This document shows positions 1-8,016 of a DNA stretch of 64,000 nucleotides, piece after piece. The notes beneath the pieces were generated by a model. That model saw only the letters and a list, made by a program, of their open reading frames with translations. It was not told the origin of the DNA and did not search any database. The stretch spans positions 62,001 through 126,000 of the forward strand of contig NZ_JAFFID010000002.1 in the NCBI RefSeq assembly GCF_017355955.1, given 5' to 3'. The DNA is from Sabulibacter ruber (lineage in GTDB: Bacteria; Bacteroidota; Bacteroidia; Cytophagales; Hymenobacteraceae). The position numbers and the translations under genes are program-made. Position 1 is the first letter of the stretch, and the number at the start of each line of letters is the position of its first letter.

Positions 1-1019
1 GCACCGTTTGGTTTCGCTGCCTGCCCCGGGGCGGCACTGGTTTCAGGGGTTTTCTGCTGCGCCAATAGCTTGTACTCGCGGGTGATTTCCTGCTGTAGCG
101 CCTGCGGCAGTTGGTTTAAGAACTCGGGGGTGGCGGCAAACCAGAAAATGGCTTCGTCTTTGGCTTTGTTGTTGGCCCGCACCAGCACCGGAATCAAAGT
201 GTTCACAATCTCAGTGAAGTACGAGGGCTCCAGTTTCTGTTCGTCTTCAGTGTCCATCATGTACTTCACCCGCTGTTCCCCTTCCCGGTTAGAGACGTAC
301 AGCGGGTGAAGGTTAGGAACGGGCATCGCAACTTTGCTGCTGTCTTCTTCAGGTTTCAAGCCCTTGAAAATATTCACAGAGTGCCCTCCGCTGTAGATGG
401 TGAACTCCAGCCGCACGTTGCTGCCGTCTTTGTCCTGGAAAATGCGCAGGTACATAATGCCTCGGTCGTTCACCTCAATGCCCAGTTTGCGCTCCGCCTC
501 GCGGGGCAGTTCCAGCAACGTGATCTTCCCGAATACTTTCTCGCCTTCCTTTGCATCTATTTCTGCGGGGCTTGTCTCTCGGGCGCTGATCTCTTTGCCT
601 TGTAAAGAAGTAGTTCTGCTGGTGGCAGTTGGTTTCTGAAGTGTTTGTTGCCTTGGCGCGGTTACTTCTTTAGATGTAGGAACAGGTGAAGATGTCTTAG
701 GTTGAATTTCACTGTTTGTTCCCTGTGAAACCGCTTGCTCGTTTCCGGCAACAGCTTTGCCCATCATCTGGGTAGGGGCTGTTTTGGGGGTATTTTCGTT
801 TAAACCCAGCCAAAGCAGAACAGAAATTAATAGGGTTCCCAGTCCGCCCAAGGTCCAGAGGGCAGTTTTGCTGTTGCCTGTGCCCGATGCCTTCCCATTG
901 GGTTGGTTACTGGCGGGCAGTTGGCCTATGGCTTCTTTCAGCTCGCTCAAGGGCACCACGGGTTCCTGGGCCTTGGCAGCCTCAAAGTAATGGTTCAGGT
1001 TTTTATGTGCGTGTGACAT
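1..1019 (-). CDS. Membrane protein partnered with an ECF sigma factor (partial, probable anti-sigma-like)
   Basis: Reading the minus strand from an ATG at 1019 gives an open frame through the left edge, so the C-terminus is missing. It starts MSHAHKNLNHYFEAAKA, has about 50 cytoplasmic residues, one hydrophobic helix (TALWTLGGLGTLLISVLLWL, residues about 51-70), a Thr/Gln/Pro-rich linker, then a folded-looking domain rich in acidic and aromatic residues. The start lies 11 bases after the stop of the sigma factor gene, so the two are probably co-transcribed. Single-pass proteins encoded directly after ECF sigma factors commonly act as anti-sigma factors or regulated envelope proteins. I see no clear zinc-binding HxxxCxxC motif, so the anti-sigma role is inferred from context only. 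Confidence 0.75.
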   Translation of the reverse strand, partial: MSHAHKNLNHYFEAAKAQEPVVPLSELKEAIGQLPASNQPNGKASGTGNSKTALWTLGGLGTLLISVLLWLGLNENTPKTAPTQMMGKAVAGNEQAVSQGTNSEIQPKTSSPVPTSKEVTAPRQQTLQKPTATSRTTSLQGKEISARETSPAEIDAKEGEKVFGKITLLELPREAERKLGIEVNDRGIMYLRIFQDKDGSNVRLEFTIYSGGHSVNIFKGLKPEEDSSKVAMPVPNLHPLYVSNREGEQRVKYMMDTEDEQKLEPSYFTEIVNTLIPVLVRANNKAKDEAIFWFAATPEFLNQLPQALQQEITREYKLLAQQKTPETSAAPGQAAKPNG

Positions 1020-1030
1020 GATGCTGCTGG

Positions 1031-1627
1031 TTAAAAAGTGAGGCTGACCTGGGCCCGTGAACTGATTTTCTCAAACTGCGCTTCCTCCGTGGTTTCGCTT
1101 TCCAGTACCCGCAGGGTTTCCTGGTCGTTGAGCAGGCGGGCCAGTCGTTTCTTGCCGCGTACCACCCTTGATTTCACCGCCGAGAGGCTGCACCCCTGGA
1201 TGGCCTGCACCTCCTTCAGGGCGAAGCCTGAAATCTCAAACAGAATGATGGCTTCGCGCTGCTCCTCAGGGAGTTTGGCCAGGGCCTCGTACAGCAACCG
1301 CACATCGGCACTCACTTCCGCATTCTGCGTGTCCTGGTGTTTCTCCTCGGCCTCGGGTGCGCTAAAGATGCCCCAGAACTTGCGGCGGCGGCTCTTGTTC
1401 CGCAGAATGCGCGTCGCGATCCCGAAGAGGAAATGCAGAAACGCCTCTTTGTGCCGAAGCGAATCAAAATGCTCATAGGCTTGCAGCACCGTCTCGCTGA
1501 TGAGGTCTTTGGCGTCTGCGCTATGAAACACCCGGGCCTGGCAGAACCGGGCGAACGGCGCGTGCACCGGCTCATAAAGCGCCAGAAACGCCTGCTGCTT
1601 GGCGGTATGTTCTTGCGGTTGGGACAT
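1031..1627 (-). CDS. ECF-type RNA polymerase sigma-70 factor
   Basis: This 198-aa protein has the two-domain layout of extracytoplasmic-function sigma factors. Region 2 covers residues about 16-85, with the core-binding and -10-recognition helices around FRF-like and DLISETVLQAYEHF. Region 4 covers about 108-168, with LPEEQREAIILFEISGF followed by a helix-turn-helix at EVQAIQGCSLSAVKSRV. It would direct RNA polymerase to a small envelope- or stress-linked regulon. The next gene downstream encodes a single-pass membrane protein 11 bases away, the usual arrangement for a sigma factor and its regulator. The ATG at 1627 gives a normal length for the family. The target regulon cannot be told from this window. 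Confidence 0.9.
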   Translation of the reverse strand: MSQPQEHTAKQQAFLALYEPVHAPFARFCQARVFHSADAKDLISETVLQAYEHFDSLRHKEAFLHFLFGIATRILRNKSRRRKFWGIFSAPEAEEKHQDTQNAEVSADVRLLYEALAKLPEEQREAIILFEISGFALKEVQAIQGCSLSAVKSRVVRGKKRLARLLNDQETLRVLESETTEEAQFEKISSRAQVSLTF

Positions 1628-1860
1628 ATCGTACTCCTCTGGTTTTGACGGTAAGTGGCACAGCCGGGCTTAAAAGTCGCAGCGGGGAGGAAAATTTTTA
1701 ACTTTTCATTGAAGATAAGCGAATACACCTGTAAAAGATGATTTAGAACTGTTTTTCAAAAAGAAGCCGTAAAACAGGCTTTCTCCATTCTGATGGCTAT
1801 CTTTCCTGAAGAGCACCTCGGGAGCAGTTCTTGACCGCTTGAGCCTTTACCACCTGAACT

Positions 1861-2793
1861 ATGAAAATCATTACCATCACCGTAAACCCCGCCCTGGACA
1901 AGAGCACCCGGGTAGAATCTGTAGCCCCCGAAAAGAAATTGCGCTGCGAAAAACCCGTCTTTGAACCGGGCGGCGGCGGCATTAACGTTTCCCGCGCCAT
2001 TAAGAAACTGGGCGGCGAATCCTGCGCCTGGTTCCTGTCGGGCGGACATACCGGGGAGAAACTGGGGCACCTGTTGCAGGAAGAAGGCGTGCAGTTCAGG
2101 AAGTTCGATTGCCAGGAATCTACCCGCGAGAACCTGGTGGTGTTTGAGAAATCTACCCGGCAGGAATATCGGTTTGGCATGCCCGGTCCGCAGGTAAGGG
2201 AAACGGAGTGGCAACAGATGCTGCAAGCCCTGGAAGACCTGGAGGAAGCCCCGGACTTTGTGATTGCCAGCGGCAGCAACCCGCCCGGTGTCCCCGATGA
2301 TTTCTACGCCCGCATTGCGGAAATGGCCTGCCGCAAAGGCTTTAAACTGGTGGTAGACACCTCGGGCGAAGCCCTTATGAAAGCCGCCGGCAAAGGCATT
2401 TACCTGCTCAAGCCCAACCTGAACGAGCTGGCCGCCTTAGCCGATAAAGAAGTGATTTCCTCGCAGGAACAGGAAGACCTGGCCACCAAAGTCCTCGCCG
2501 ACGGTAAAAGCCATGTGCTGGTCGTCTCCTTAGGTCCACGGGGCGCCATGCTGGCCTCTAAGGACGGATTTGAATACGTGGTACCGCCCACCGTGAAGCA
2601 GGAAAGCGCCGTAGGCGCCGGCGACAGCATGGTAGGCGCCATGGTTCTGAAACTACAGGAAGGCTGGCCTTTGTCTGATGTAGTCCGCTATGGTGTAGCC
2701 GCCGGTACCGCCGCCACCATGACACCCGGCTCAGAACTCTGCCGCAAACCCGATGTAGACAGCATCTACGAATGGCTCAAAGCCCGCCGGTAA
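1861..2793 (+). CDS. pfkB: 6-phosphofructokinase, PfkB family (hexose kinase)
   Basis: The 310-aa protein follows E. coli Pfk-2 along its whole length. It has the N-terminal TVNPALDKST strand, the sugar-binding FEPGGGGINVSRAI stretch (about residues 34-47), and the nucleotide/anion-hole signature GAGDS at residues 252-256, where D255 is the expected catalytic base. It should phosphorylate fructose-6-phosphate with ATP in glycolysis. Tagatose-6-phosphate or fructose-1-phosphate are alternative substrates in the same family, but the GGGGIN and VKP-type motifs favour Pfk-2. It stands alone: the gene to the left is on the other strand, and a strong hairpin follows the stop codon by 13 bases. Confidence 0.92.
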   Translation: MKIITITVNPALDKSTRVESVAPEKKLRCEKPVFEPGGGGINVSRAIKKLGGESCAWFLSGGHTGEKLGHLLQEEGVQFRKFDCQESTRENLVVFEKSTRQEYRFGMPGPQVRETEWQQMLQALEDLEEAPDFVIASGSNPPGVPDDFYARIAEMACRKGFKLVVDTSGEALMKAAGKGIYLLKPNLNELAALADKEVISSQEQEDLATKVLADGKSHVLVVSLGPRGAMLASKDGFEYVVPPTVKQESAVGAGDSMVGAMVLKLQEGWPLSDVVRYGVAAGTAATMTPGSELCRKPDVDSIYEWLKARR

Positions 2794-2806
2794 GCTTTAA
2801 CATTGG

Positions 2807-2854
2807 AACCATGTTTCAGGGCTGATTTACTTAAATCAGCCCTGAAACATGGTT
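2807..2854 (+). terminator. Perfect hairpin after pfkB
   Basis: The arms 2807-2828 and 2833-2854 are perfectly complementary over 22 bp, with the 4-nt loop ACTT. The inner part GCTGATTTACTTAAATCAGC resembles the hairpins at 28599-28650 and 53025-53076, while the outer arm sequence is unique to this copy. Its place 13 bases after the pfkB stop suggests transcription termination, though the T-run after the stem is short. Confidence 0.75.
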
Positions 2855-2925
2855 TCTTGGTATTGCAGTAGAGCTAAGCCATTTCTTAGGATTGATAGGG
2901 TTTTCTTAGTAAGATATTTCCCAAT

Positions 2926-3340
2926 ACGTGGGGACACGAGCGGGACGCTCGCGCCAGCGGATCAGCAATCGTGTTTTGAGGCTAGCGCCTCACGGCAGTT
3001 GCAAACTGCCATCATGGTAGGTCCAAGTCACAGACTTGAACCATGGAAAGGAAAGGCCTCGTAGAGACAAGGCAGTGCCTTGTCTCTACGAGGCCACGAG
3101 ACCCAACATCGTCATCGCTTTTGCCACTTCTGCCTCTTTCCCCGATTCCAGTCTTTCGGGCGAGCGCCTTAGCAGGTTCCGGTGCCGCAGGCATTGCGAC
3201 TGATAAGGAGCAAAGGAAGCTGGTACAGCGCGAGCGCGGAAGACGGGGCCTCGCGGCCGTGAGCGCATACCGCTACCTATGAAACAACCAAGCTCATGAG
3301 TCCCTGGATCAGCGGTCACATCGCCAGCATCAGCAGGCTA
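2926..3340 (+). repeat. Long structured intergenic repeat, copy 1
   Basis: This non-coding stretch matches 22331-22712 in the same orientation, with blocks of near identity separated by divergent spacers. It holds a row of small hairpins: GAGCG-GGA-CGCTC (2938-2950), a GAGGC/GCCTC stem, GGCAGTT-GCA-AACTGCC, and a longer CATGGT...ACCATG stem. A second conserved block includes AGCGCCTTAGCAGGTTCCGG. Short open frames here do not stay in frame between the copies, so it is unlikely to be coding. Its function is unknown; it could be a dispersed element or a structured RNA. Confidence 0.75.
3055..3095 (+). repeat. 41-bp near-perfect palindrome inside repeat copy 1
   Basis: Arms 3055-3074 and 3076-3095 are perfectly complementary over 20 bp around a single central G. 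The inner sequence has the form GTAGAGACAAGGCA...TGCCTTGTCTCTAC. It is absent at the matching place in the other repeat copy (22331-22712), so it looks like a separate small element inserted into copy 1. Palindromes of the form GTAGAGAC...GTCTCTAC are, from memory, common dispersed elements in Bacteroidota and cyanobacteria. Confidence 0.7.
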
Positions 3341-3386
3341 CAAGCCTTGTTACCATCATCTTTACCCTCCGCTGCAAACAAACACC

Positions 3387-3797
3387 TTATTTCCTTCCTT
3401 CCTTAACTACTTTCATCTGCACCGGCACTACCCCGCTTTTCTCCATATCCAGCTTGCGGGCGGCTGATTTAGACAGATCCAGAATGCGGCCGGGGGTGAA
3501 CGGACCTCTATCGGTGATGCGCACTTTCACGGAGCGGCCGTTCTGCGGATTGGTGACTTTCACCTTGGTACCGAAGGGAAGTTTCTTGTGGGCGGCGGTA
3601 CGTTTGCCGGGGCGGTATTTCTCACCGTTGGCCATCTTGCGTCCCCTGAACTTATCGGCGTAGAAAGAAGCTTTGCCTTTTTCAGCGTAGCCACGCTCCC
3701 CAAAGGCTGGTGCGCTGGTGGTACATTGGGTGTGCAAAAAGGCAAGCAGGGCAAGACAGAGCAGTTCCCAATGGAACAGAAAGAAACGTTTACGCAT
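3387..3797 (-). CDS. rlpA: RlpA-like double-psi beta-barrel lipoprotein
   Basis: The start MRKRFFLF at 3797 is preferred because the upstream in-frame ATG (3821) would lengthen the overlap with the preceding gene and place residues before the signal peptide. The product has a signal peptide ending in a lipobox (LHTQC), so it is probably a lipoprotein. It then shows the RlpA fold: GKASFYADKFRGRKMANGE, AAHKKLPFGTKVKVTN and VKVRITDRGPF, with the acidic D of ITDRGPF in the lytic-site position. RlpA proteins cleave or bind denuded peptidoglycan glycan strands at septa. At about 136 aa it is the short form without a SPOR domain. It overlaps the hydrolase stop by 8 bases, implying translational coupling. 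Confidence 0.88.
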   Translation of the reverse strand: MRKRFFLFHWELLCLALLAFLHTQCTTSAPAFGERGYAEKGKASFYADKFRGRKMANGEKYRPGKRTAAHKKLPFGTKVKVTNPQNGRSVKVRITDRGPFTPGRILDLSKSAARKLDMEKSGVVPVQMKVVKEGRK

Positions 3798-4482
3798 AAT
3801 CAAAAAAGTGAAGCAAGGCATGGGCCAGCAGGGGCCAGTCCAGTTGCTCCAGGGGGTGTTTGGTATTAGGTAAAACTTGAAACTGCCCCTGCGGCAATTG
3901 CCGGTAGGCGGCCAGGGATTCTTCTACGGAAACCATCTGGTCTTTGTCGCCCACCGCAATCCGGACCGGGACGGAAACCTGAGCCAGCTTGGAGGCCGGC
4001 AGAACAGGCTGCTCACCCAATTGGCGCATCAGGTCGGCGGTGCGGCGCACTACTTCTACCCAATCCTGGGGCGCATGCCTGGTTTTAAGGGTTTGGGCAA
4101 AAACGGGCACTTTTTCGGCAAGCACTTCGGGCCGCAGTTTCGCAACCTCGGTCTGGGCCACCTCTGGAGTCCAGTTAAACTTGGTGGCCAGCGTGAAGAT
4201 TTTGGAAAAACGGCTGGGCTGCTGGCGGGCTGCCTCTAACGCAATATAGCCTCCCATGCTATAGCCAAAAACCCGCACCTTGGGCAACTGCTGTTCTTTA
4301 AGCCAGTGCAGTAGCTGGTCCACAAAAAAGTCTATGCGGAAAGGCTCCTCGGGGAAAGCCTCTCCGCCATGCCCGGCCAGATTGAAAGAATACACTGGCA
4401 ACTTGGGAGGCAGCAACGACAAAAGCGGTTTGAACTGAGTCTTAGCGCCCAGCGCACCGTGTAGCAGCAGCAATGGTTCCAT
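3790..4482 (-). CDS. Alpha/beta hydrolase
   Basis: The protein begins MEPLLLLHGALG at 4482; a longer frame from 4536 adds 18 residues that do not fit the fold. The HGALG stretch forms the oxyanion hole. The nucleophile elbow is GYSMGG (Ser about residue 75), followed by a likely Asp in AVGDKD (about 181) and His in NTKHPLEQ (about 209). This is the complete Ser-Asp-His set of small esterase/MenH-like hydrolases. The substrate is unknown, and the surrounding genes (rlpA, acetyltransferase) give no pathway. The gene overlaps rlpA by 8 bases and follows the acetyltransferase gene on the same strand, so the three may be one transcript. Confidence 0.85.
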   Translation of the reverse strand: MEPLLLLHGALGAKTQFKPLLSLLPPKLPVYSFNLAGHGGEAFPEEPFRIDFFVDQLLHWLKEQQLPKVRVFGYSMGGYIALEAARQQPSRFSKIFTLATKFNWTPEVAQTEVAKLRPEVLAEKVPVFAQTLKTRHAPQDWVEVVRRTADLMRQLGEQPVLPASKLAQVSVPVRIAVGDKDQMVSVEESLAAYRQLPQGQFQVLPNTKHPLEQLDWPLLAHALLHFFDYA

Positions 4483-4569
4483 ACGGGAAGTTAAGCTTCT
4501 TTTGCAGACAACCCAAACGCGTTGTTTTAGGGCCACATTTCTGAAACCGCACCTAAAACAGACACAGCA

Positions 4570-5013
4570 TCAGCCGCCTTCGTTCAGTTTTTTCAGGAAG
4601 TGGAAGCCCTTGATGGCAAATCCTTCGCGCAGGTAGAATTTGTGGGCGGCATTGTTCACCACGTAGGCATCCAGCATCATGGTTTCGCATTGGTTTTGCT
4701 GGGCTTCCTGGGTGAGCCAGTCCAGCAGGCGTTTTCCTATGCCATGAGAGCGGTACTGCTCATCTACCACAAAGTTGTCTACCTCCAGGTACTTGCCGCT
4801 GTACAGTTTGGTGCCAATCCAGAAACCCGACAGCCCCAGGCAAGTGGCTCCATCAAAGACGCCCACCATGCGGTACTTAATGGGGAGCATCTGCCGCAAC
4901 AGCGTTTCATAGCGCTCAGCTTCCATATTGGGGTTCAGGCACTGAATCAGATGAAGTTGCTGTAGCATCTCGGGCATCTCGGTTATTTCCCTTATCTGAA
5001 ATGGTAATGTCAT
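4570..5013 (-). CDS. GNAT family N-acetyltransferase
   Basis: This 147-aa protein shows the acetyl-CoA-binding signature VDEQYRSHGIGKRLLDWL (residues about 83-100), where R/Q-x-x-G-x-G binds the pyrophosphate. The usual last strand follows (TMMLDAYVVNNAAHKFYLREGF). The domain fills the whole protein, as is typical of single-domain GNAT enzymes. The acceptor could be a small amine, an antibiotic or a protein N-terminus, and cannot be predicted. It is first of a possible three-gene minus-strand group with the hydrolase and rlpA. A long AT-rich leader lies upstream. Confidence 0.88.
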   Translation of the reverse strand: MTLPFQIREITEMPEMLQQLHLIQCLNPNMEAERYETLLRQMLPIKYRMVGVFDGATCLGLSGFWIGTKLYSGKYLEVDNFVVDEQYRSHGIGKRLLDWLTQEAQQNQCETMMLDAYVVNNAAHKFYLREGFAIKGFHFLKKLNEGG

Positions 5014-5774
5014 AAAAGTAGAAATTGGGCCACAAAGCTAGGAAGCTAAAGATTGCTGCGAAACAAATGCTAACAAAATGTTAAAAAAAAGGCCGCATAA
5101 AAGAGGAACGTTAAATATCTGTTAATTAACATTTCACACCTAGTTTAGCGAAAAAAGCCCTTCTATATTTGATCCATTAGAAGACAAAAAGAACGGATTA
5201 GAACTTACTTTCAAAAGCATGTAGCTACTTATAAGGGAACAGGATCAACCAACTAAGCGGCGCAGGAATGCCGCCAGGAGGCAAGCTGTTTCTGGGAGTT
5301 CTATTGAAAGTTAAAAGCTGATCTACCAGTCACCAGTAATGTAAAATGAAGGCCACTTGCTAAAATGTTCGATTCTGAATTATAAGGTGTTCGGTAATGA
5401 ACGTACAGAAAAGACACAAAACTCATAATTGCCTAATAATCAACAATTTGATTCTATGGCACACCGCTTGCAACTATACAATTGAACAACAGCTAAAGAG
5501 GCAGTTTGGAGCAGATGGGAAGTTTAAAAGAACACTTTTGCTGAGGTATAAAAAAATCTAAAAAAATTTTAAACACATAAGCAACCTTCTTCTAATTTCT
5601 GCATCTATTAAAATGAAAGCACTTCAGAAAAGAAAAACAAATAATAAATAACAGGCAAAATACCTGCCCTGGAACCACTTTACCTTTAAGTTAATTAGAG
5701 GCGCTTATATTCCTTAATTAAGAAATAAAAAGAAGTCTTTTTACGTCATCAACCCACAAAAAAACATTACAATT
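5014..5774. other. Gene-free AT-rich interval
   Basis: No convincing reading frame was found in these 761 bases between the divergent acetyltransferase and SH3 genes. Base composition is clearly more AT-rich than the flanking genes. A TATATTTG at 5164-5171 fits the -7 form TAnnTTTG, but no TTG lies at the right distance and the next gene is 600 bases away. The interval may hold long untranslated leaders. Confidence 0.5.
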
Positions 5775-6089
5775 ATGAAAAGAGCATTATTAATTTTCGC
5801 CCTAGTTTGTGTTCAAGTATTAACTGCTTTCGCACAAGGTCCAACCAGCAGAGTAAACACTGAAAAAGTAAAAATGTATCGTCAGCCTGCCATTGGCACA
5901 GAAGTGATGCGCCTGTTGAGCCCTGAAGATGAAATTATTGTGATGCGCAAACAAAACCACGAGTGGACCCTTGTGCAGATTGACGGAGAAGCCGGTTATG
6001 TGCTTACTTCTTACCTGAAAGCCAAAAAAGCTAAAAAAGCCACCGCCTCCAAACAAGTGGAACCCTCTAATAAAAGCGCAAAATTATAA
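5775..6089 (+). CDS. Small exported SH3-domain protein
   Basis: The 104-aa product begins with a signal peptide (MKRALLIFALVCVQVLTAFA, cleavage near AFA|QG). One bacterial SH3-like domain follows (VNTEKVKMYRQPAIGTEVMRLLSPEDEIIVMR...WTLVQIDGEAGYVLTSYL). The C-terminal tail is Lys/Ala-rich and disordered. SH3b domains of this type usually bind peptidoglycan or other envelope ligands, so a periplasmic role is likely; no catalytic domain is attached. A strong palindromic terminator follows within 35 bases, so it is probably a single-gene transcript. Confidence 0.8.
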   Translation: MKRALLIFALVCVQVLTAFAQGPTSRVNTEKVKMYRQPAIGTEVMRLLSPEDEIIVMRKQNHEWTLVQIDGEAGYVLTSYLKAKKAKKATASKQVEPSNKSAKL

Positions 6090-6120
6090 GGAGAAAAAGC
6101 TGCACTTGGTAGCTTTATAA

Positions 6121-6158
6121 AGCAGAGGGCCCGCTCTTATAAGAGCGGGCCCTCTGCT
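6121..6158. terminator. 38-bp perfect palindrome, bidirectional terminator
   Basis: Positions 6121-6139 and 6140-6158 are perfectly complementary with no unpaired centre. The GC-rich middle AGGGCCCGCTCTT is followed by a short T-run (CTGCTTTT). It sits between the converging SH3 gene and the Gly/Tyr-rich gene and could stop transcription from both sides. Confidence 0.85.
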
Positions 6159-6175
6159 TTTAGAGAAACTCCTTT

Positions 6176-6946
6176 TTATTGTTTAGGAGTGTAGTTGTAG
6201 AGTTCTATGGCTTCTGAAAGCTTGTCTTTCTTCACCAGCCTAATGATCTGCGGCAGCAACGTAATACCGGCTCCTACCAACAGCAACGGAGACACACTGC
6301 CCCCGGATGAACCACCTCTAAACTGCTGCTGAACACCTGCCAACATTAAGCCCGCCCCGGCAATGTACATCCCCGTCTGGATGTTCTGGCCTCTCTTGTA
6401 GTTCTGGAGACTTTCCACACTACCCGGGTTATCAGACAAAGCGGCTCTCAGGTTTTTGTAGGTAAGCGGCTCTAGCGGCCCGTTGTCTTTGGAGAAGTAA
6501 TACACCCGGCGTTGGGTAGGATAGCCATACCCGTACCCACCGTAACCGCCCATGCCGTAGCCATAACCACCGTAGCCGCCCATGCCTATTCCAATGCCCG
6601 GCGCGTACGAATTATAATCAGTACGGTACACAAAGTAGGTAGATACGCGGCCAACAGACTCGCGCTGCGCAAAATCACTGAACCGGCGTCCGGCATTTAC
6701 ACGGGCAAAGTATCCTTCCTGGCTTTGGAAGACTTTCACGGCATCAGGGGCGTATTTAAGGGAATCATCCAGTAGGAAGAAGTTCTGCTTAAAGACCGGG
6801 CTTTTAAATTGCAACTTGCTGGCGTACACGCGCTGCCCGTTGTGCAATTCTATAAAATATGGTTGGCCAGTGGAGACACCTTGGCTCCAGGCACATTCAA
6901 CTGCCGCCCAGCAGAAGAAAACCAGAAAGTATAATTTTTTCATCAT
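6176..6946 (-). CDS. Exported Gly/Tyr-rich protein of unknown function
   Basis: The start MMKKLYFLVFFCWAAVECAW (6946 or 6943) gives a good signal peptide; the longer frame from 7051 adds 35 unlikely residues. The mature protein has a beta-rich N-terminal half (FIELHNGQRVYASKLQF, with VKVFQSQEGYFARV further on). A flexible centre made of GGYGGYGYG-type repeats follows (GIGIGMGGYGGYGYGMGGYG), and a C-terminal hydrophobic segment (MYIAGAGLMLAGV, then LLLVGAGITLLPQIIRL) may be membrane-associated. I do not recognise the family. Glycine/tyrosine-rich linkers of this kind occur in surface and stress proteins. It is transcribed toward the SH3 gene and shares its 5' region with the small membrane protein at 7114. 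Confidence 0.75.
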   Translation of the reverse strand: MMKKLYFLVFFCWAAVECAWSQGVSTGQPYFIELHNGQRVYASKLQFKSPVFKQNFFLLDDSLKYAPDAVKVFQSQEGYFARVNAGRRFSDFAQRESVGRVSTYFVYRTDYNSYAPGIGIGMGGYGGYGYGMGGYGGYGYGYPTQRRVYYFSKDNGPLEPLTYKNLRAALSDNPGSVESLQNYKRGQNIQTGMYIAGAGLMLAGVQQQFRGGSSGGSVSPLLLVGAGITLLPQIIRLVKKDKLSEAIELYNYTPKQ

Positions 6947-7113
6947 AGCAAAAGGAAAACGAAAAAGTAGGATCTCTATGATAAATCTATATAAAAAAAG
7001 AAGAACCTCACGTGAAATCTTGAATATGAGCCAGATAAGCGCAACAGACAAAGATAAAGCTTAGTAAAAGAGAGGGAAAGAGGCAATTTGTTCCACCTAA
7101 CCTAAACTAGATC

Positions 7114-7365
7114 ATGTTCATTGCACTGTGTATTTTATTGATTATTGCGTTGTTTGTTACCGTGTATTACGTGAGAGCTAACAAGGCAGGTACTTCTTCT
7201 TCTCCAATGGGAAGCACTACCCGTATTTCTGGTGGTGGTCCTAACGCACCGGCTACTCCCGGGCAAACCTCCAGAGTTTCCCATAACCCAGGCAGCATTC
7301 CAGACGGCAACGGAAACAACATGGGGAATGGTAATGCGGCTATGAGCACCGGTATGCAAGGCTAA
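7114..7365 (+). CDS. Small single-pass membrane protein
   Basis: The 83-aa product is one N-terminal transmembrane helix (MFIALCILLIIALFVTVYYV) followed by a Gly/Ser/Asn/Pro-rich, low-complexity tail with no predicted fold. With no charged residue before the helix, the tail could face either side. A strong hairpin terminator follows the stop by about 30 bases, which supports a real short transcript. No family is recognised. It is divergent from the Gly/Tyr-rich exported protein, and the two could share regulation. Confidence 0.6.
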   Translation: MFIALCILLIIALFVTVYYVRANKAGTSSSPMGSTTRISGGGPNAPATPGQTSRVSHNPGSIPDGNGNNMGNGNAAMSTGMQG

Positions 7366-7394
7366 TGCCTTTGCAGCTATAAAACAAAAATAAG

Positions 7395-7440
7395 AGATAA
7401 AGAGAAGGGCACCACAGTAGTGGTGCCCTTCTCTTTATCT
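7395..7440. terminator. Hairpin terminator
   Basis: Arms 7395-7415 and 7420-7440 are perfectly complementary over 21 bp with the loop AGTA; the centre is GGGCACCAC/GTGGTGCCC. It lies between the converging small membrane protein gene and the first Hsp20 gene and can serve both. Confidence 0.85.
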
Positions 7441-7458
7441 TACCTCTCAGCCATTACC

Positions 7459-8016
7459 TCAATGGTTTCCGTTTTCATTGGACATGGCGGGTTGTTTCTT
7501 CTTTGAAGAGGTACTGGCCTTGTTGGCATCAGCGTTGTTGTTGTTGGTAGCCTCTATCTGGATAGGGTTTGCGCTGCCCTCACGTACCTCAATGCGGTGT
7601 TTGGCGGTTTTCTGCTCGTCTTTAGGTACCCGTACATGCAGAACCCCGTTTTCAAATACCGCCTCAATGCCATCGGCCTTTACCGTATCTGGGAACTGGA
7701 ATGAACGGCTGAAAGAACCGTACTGGCTTTCAACCAGGTGATAGCGCTTGTCTTTTTGCTCATTGCTGAAGCGGCGCTCACCCGAGATGGTAAGACGTCC
7801 TTGCTGAAAGTCAATCTGGATGTCTTCTTTTTTAAGACCGGGCAATGCCACCTCAATTTCATACCCTTGCTCGGTTTCGCAGGTGTCTACCAGAGGGCTG
7901 AACTTGCTCAAGCGCTCCCGGGTGTTCACAGATTCATTAAAGAAACGATCCAGCATGCTGCTGAAAGATTGCGGCATGAATTCGTCAAAGCCGCTTCCTA
8001 AACGTTGGATAGCCAT
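7459..8016 (-). CDS. Hsp20/alpha-crystallin small heat-shock protein
   Basis: The 185-aa protein has an alpha-crystallin domain at about residues 45-145 containing VALPGLKKEDIQIDF, the GRLTISGERR strand and the family hallmark FENGVLHVRVPK (A-x-x-x-n-GVL form). An I-x-V motif (HRIEVR), used for oligomer assembly, follows. The last 40 residues are Asn/Ser/Lys-rich and disordered, longer than in most bacterial relatives. Small heat-shock proteins hold unfolding proteins for refolding by DnaK/ClpB. A second, more divergent Hsp20-like gene lies just upstream on the same strand, separated by 163 bases. Confidence 0.93.
   Translation of the reverse strand: MAIQRLGSGFDEFMPQSFSSMLDRFFNESVNTRERLSKFSPLVDTCETEQGYEIEVALPGLKKEDIQIDFQQGRLTISGERRFSNEQKDKRYHLVESQYGSFSRSFQFPDTVKADGIEAVFENGVLHVRVPKDEQKTAKHRIEVREGSANPIQIEATNNNNADANKASTSSKKKQPAMSNENGNH

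Noticed and set aside
1797-2279. Overlapping antisense frames of about 160 codons in pfkB
   Set aside because: pfkB is conserved over its whole length on the plus strand, so these are by-products of its GC-rich codons.
3012-3319. Short open frames on both strands in structured repeat copy 1
   Set aside because: They are made of palindromic DNA and are not conserved in the second copy; no start signal or family match is seen.
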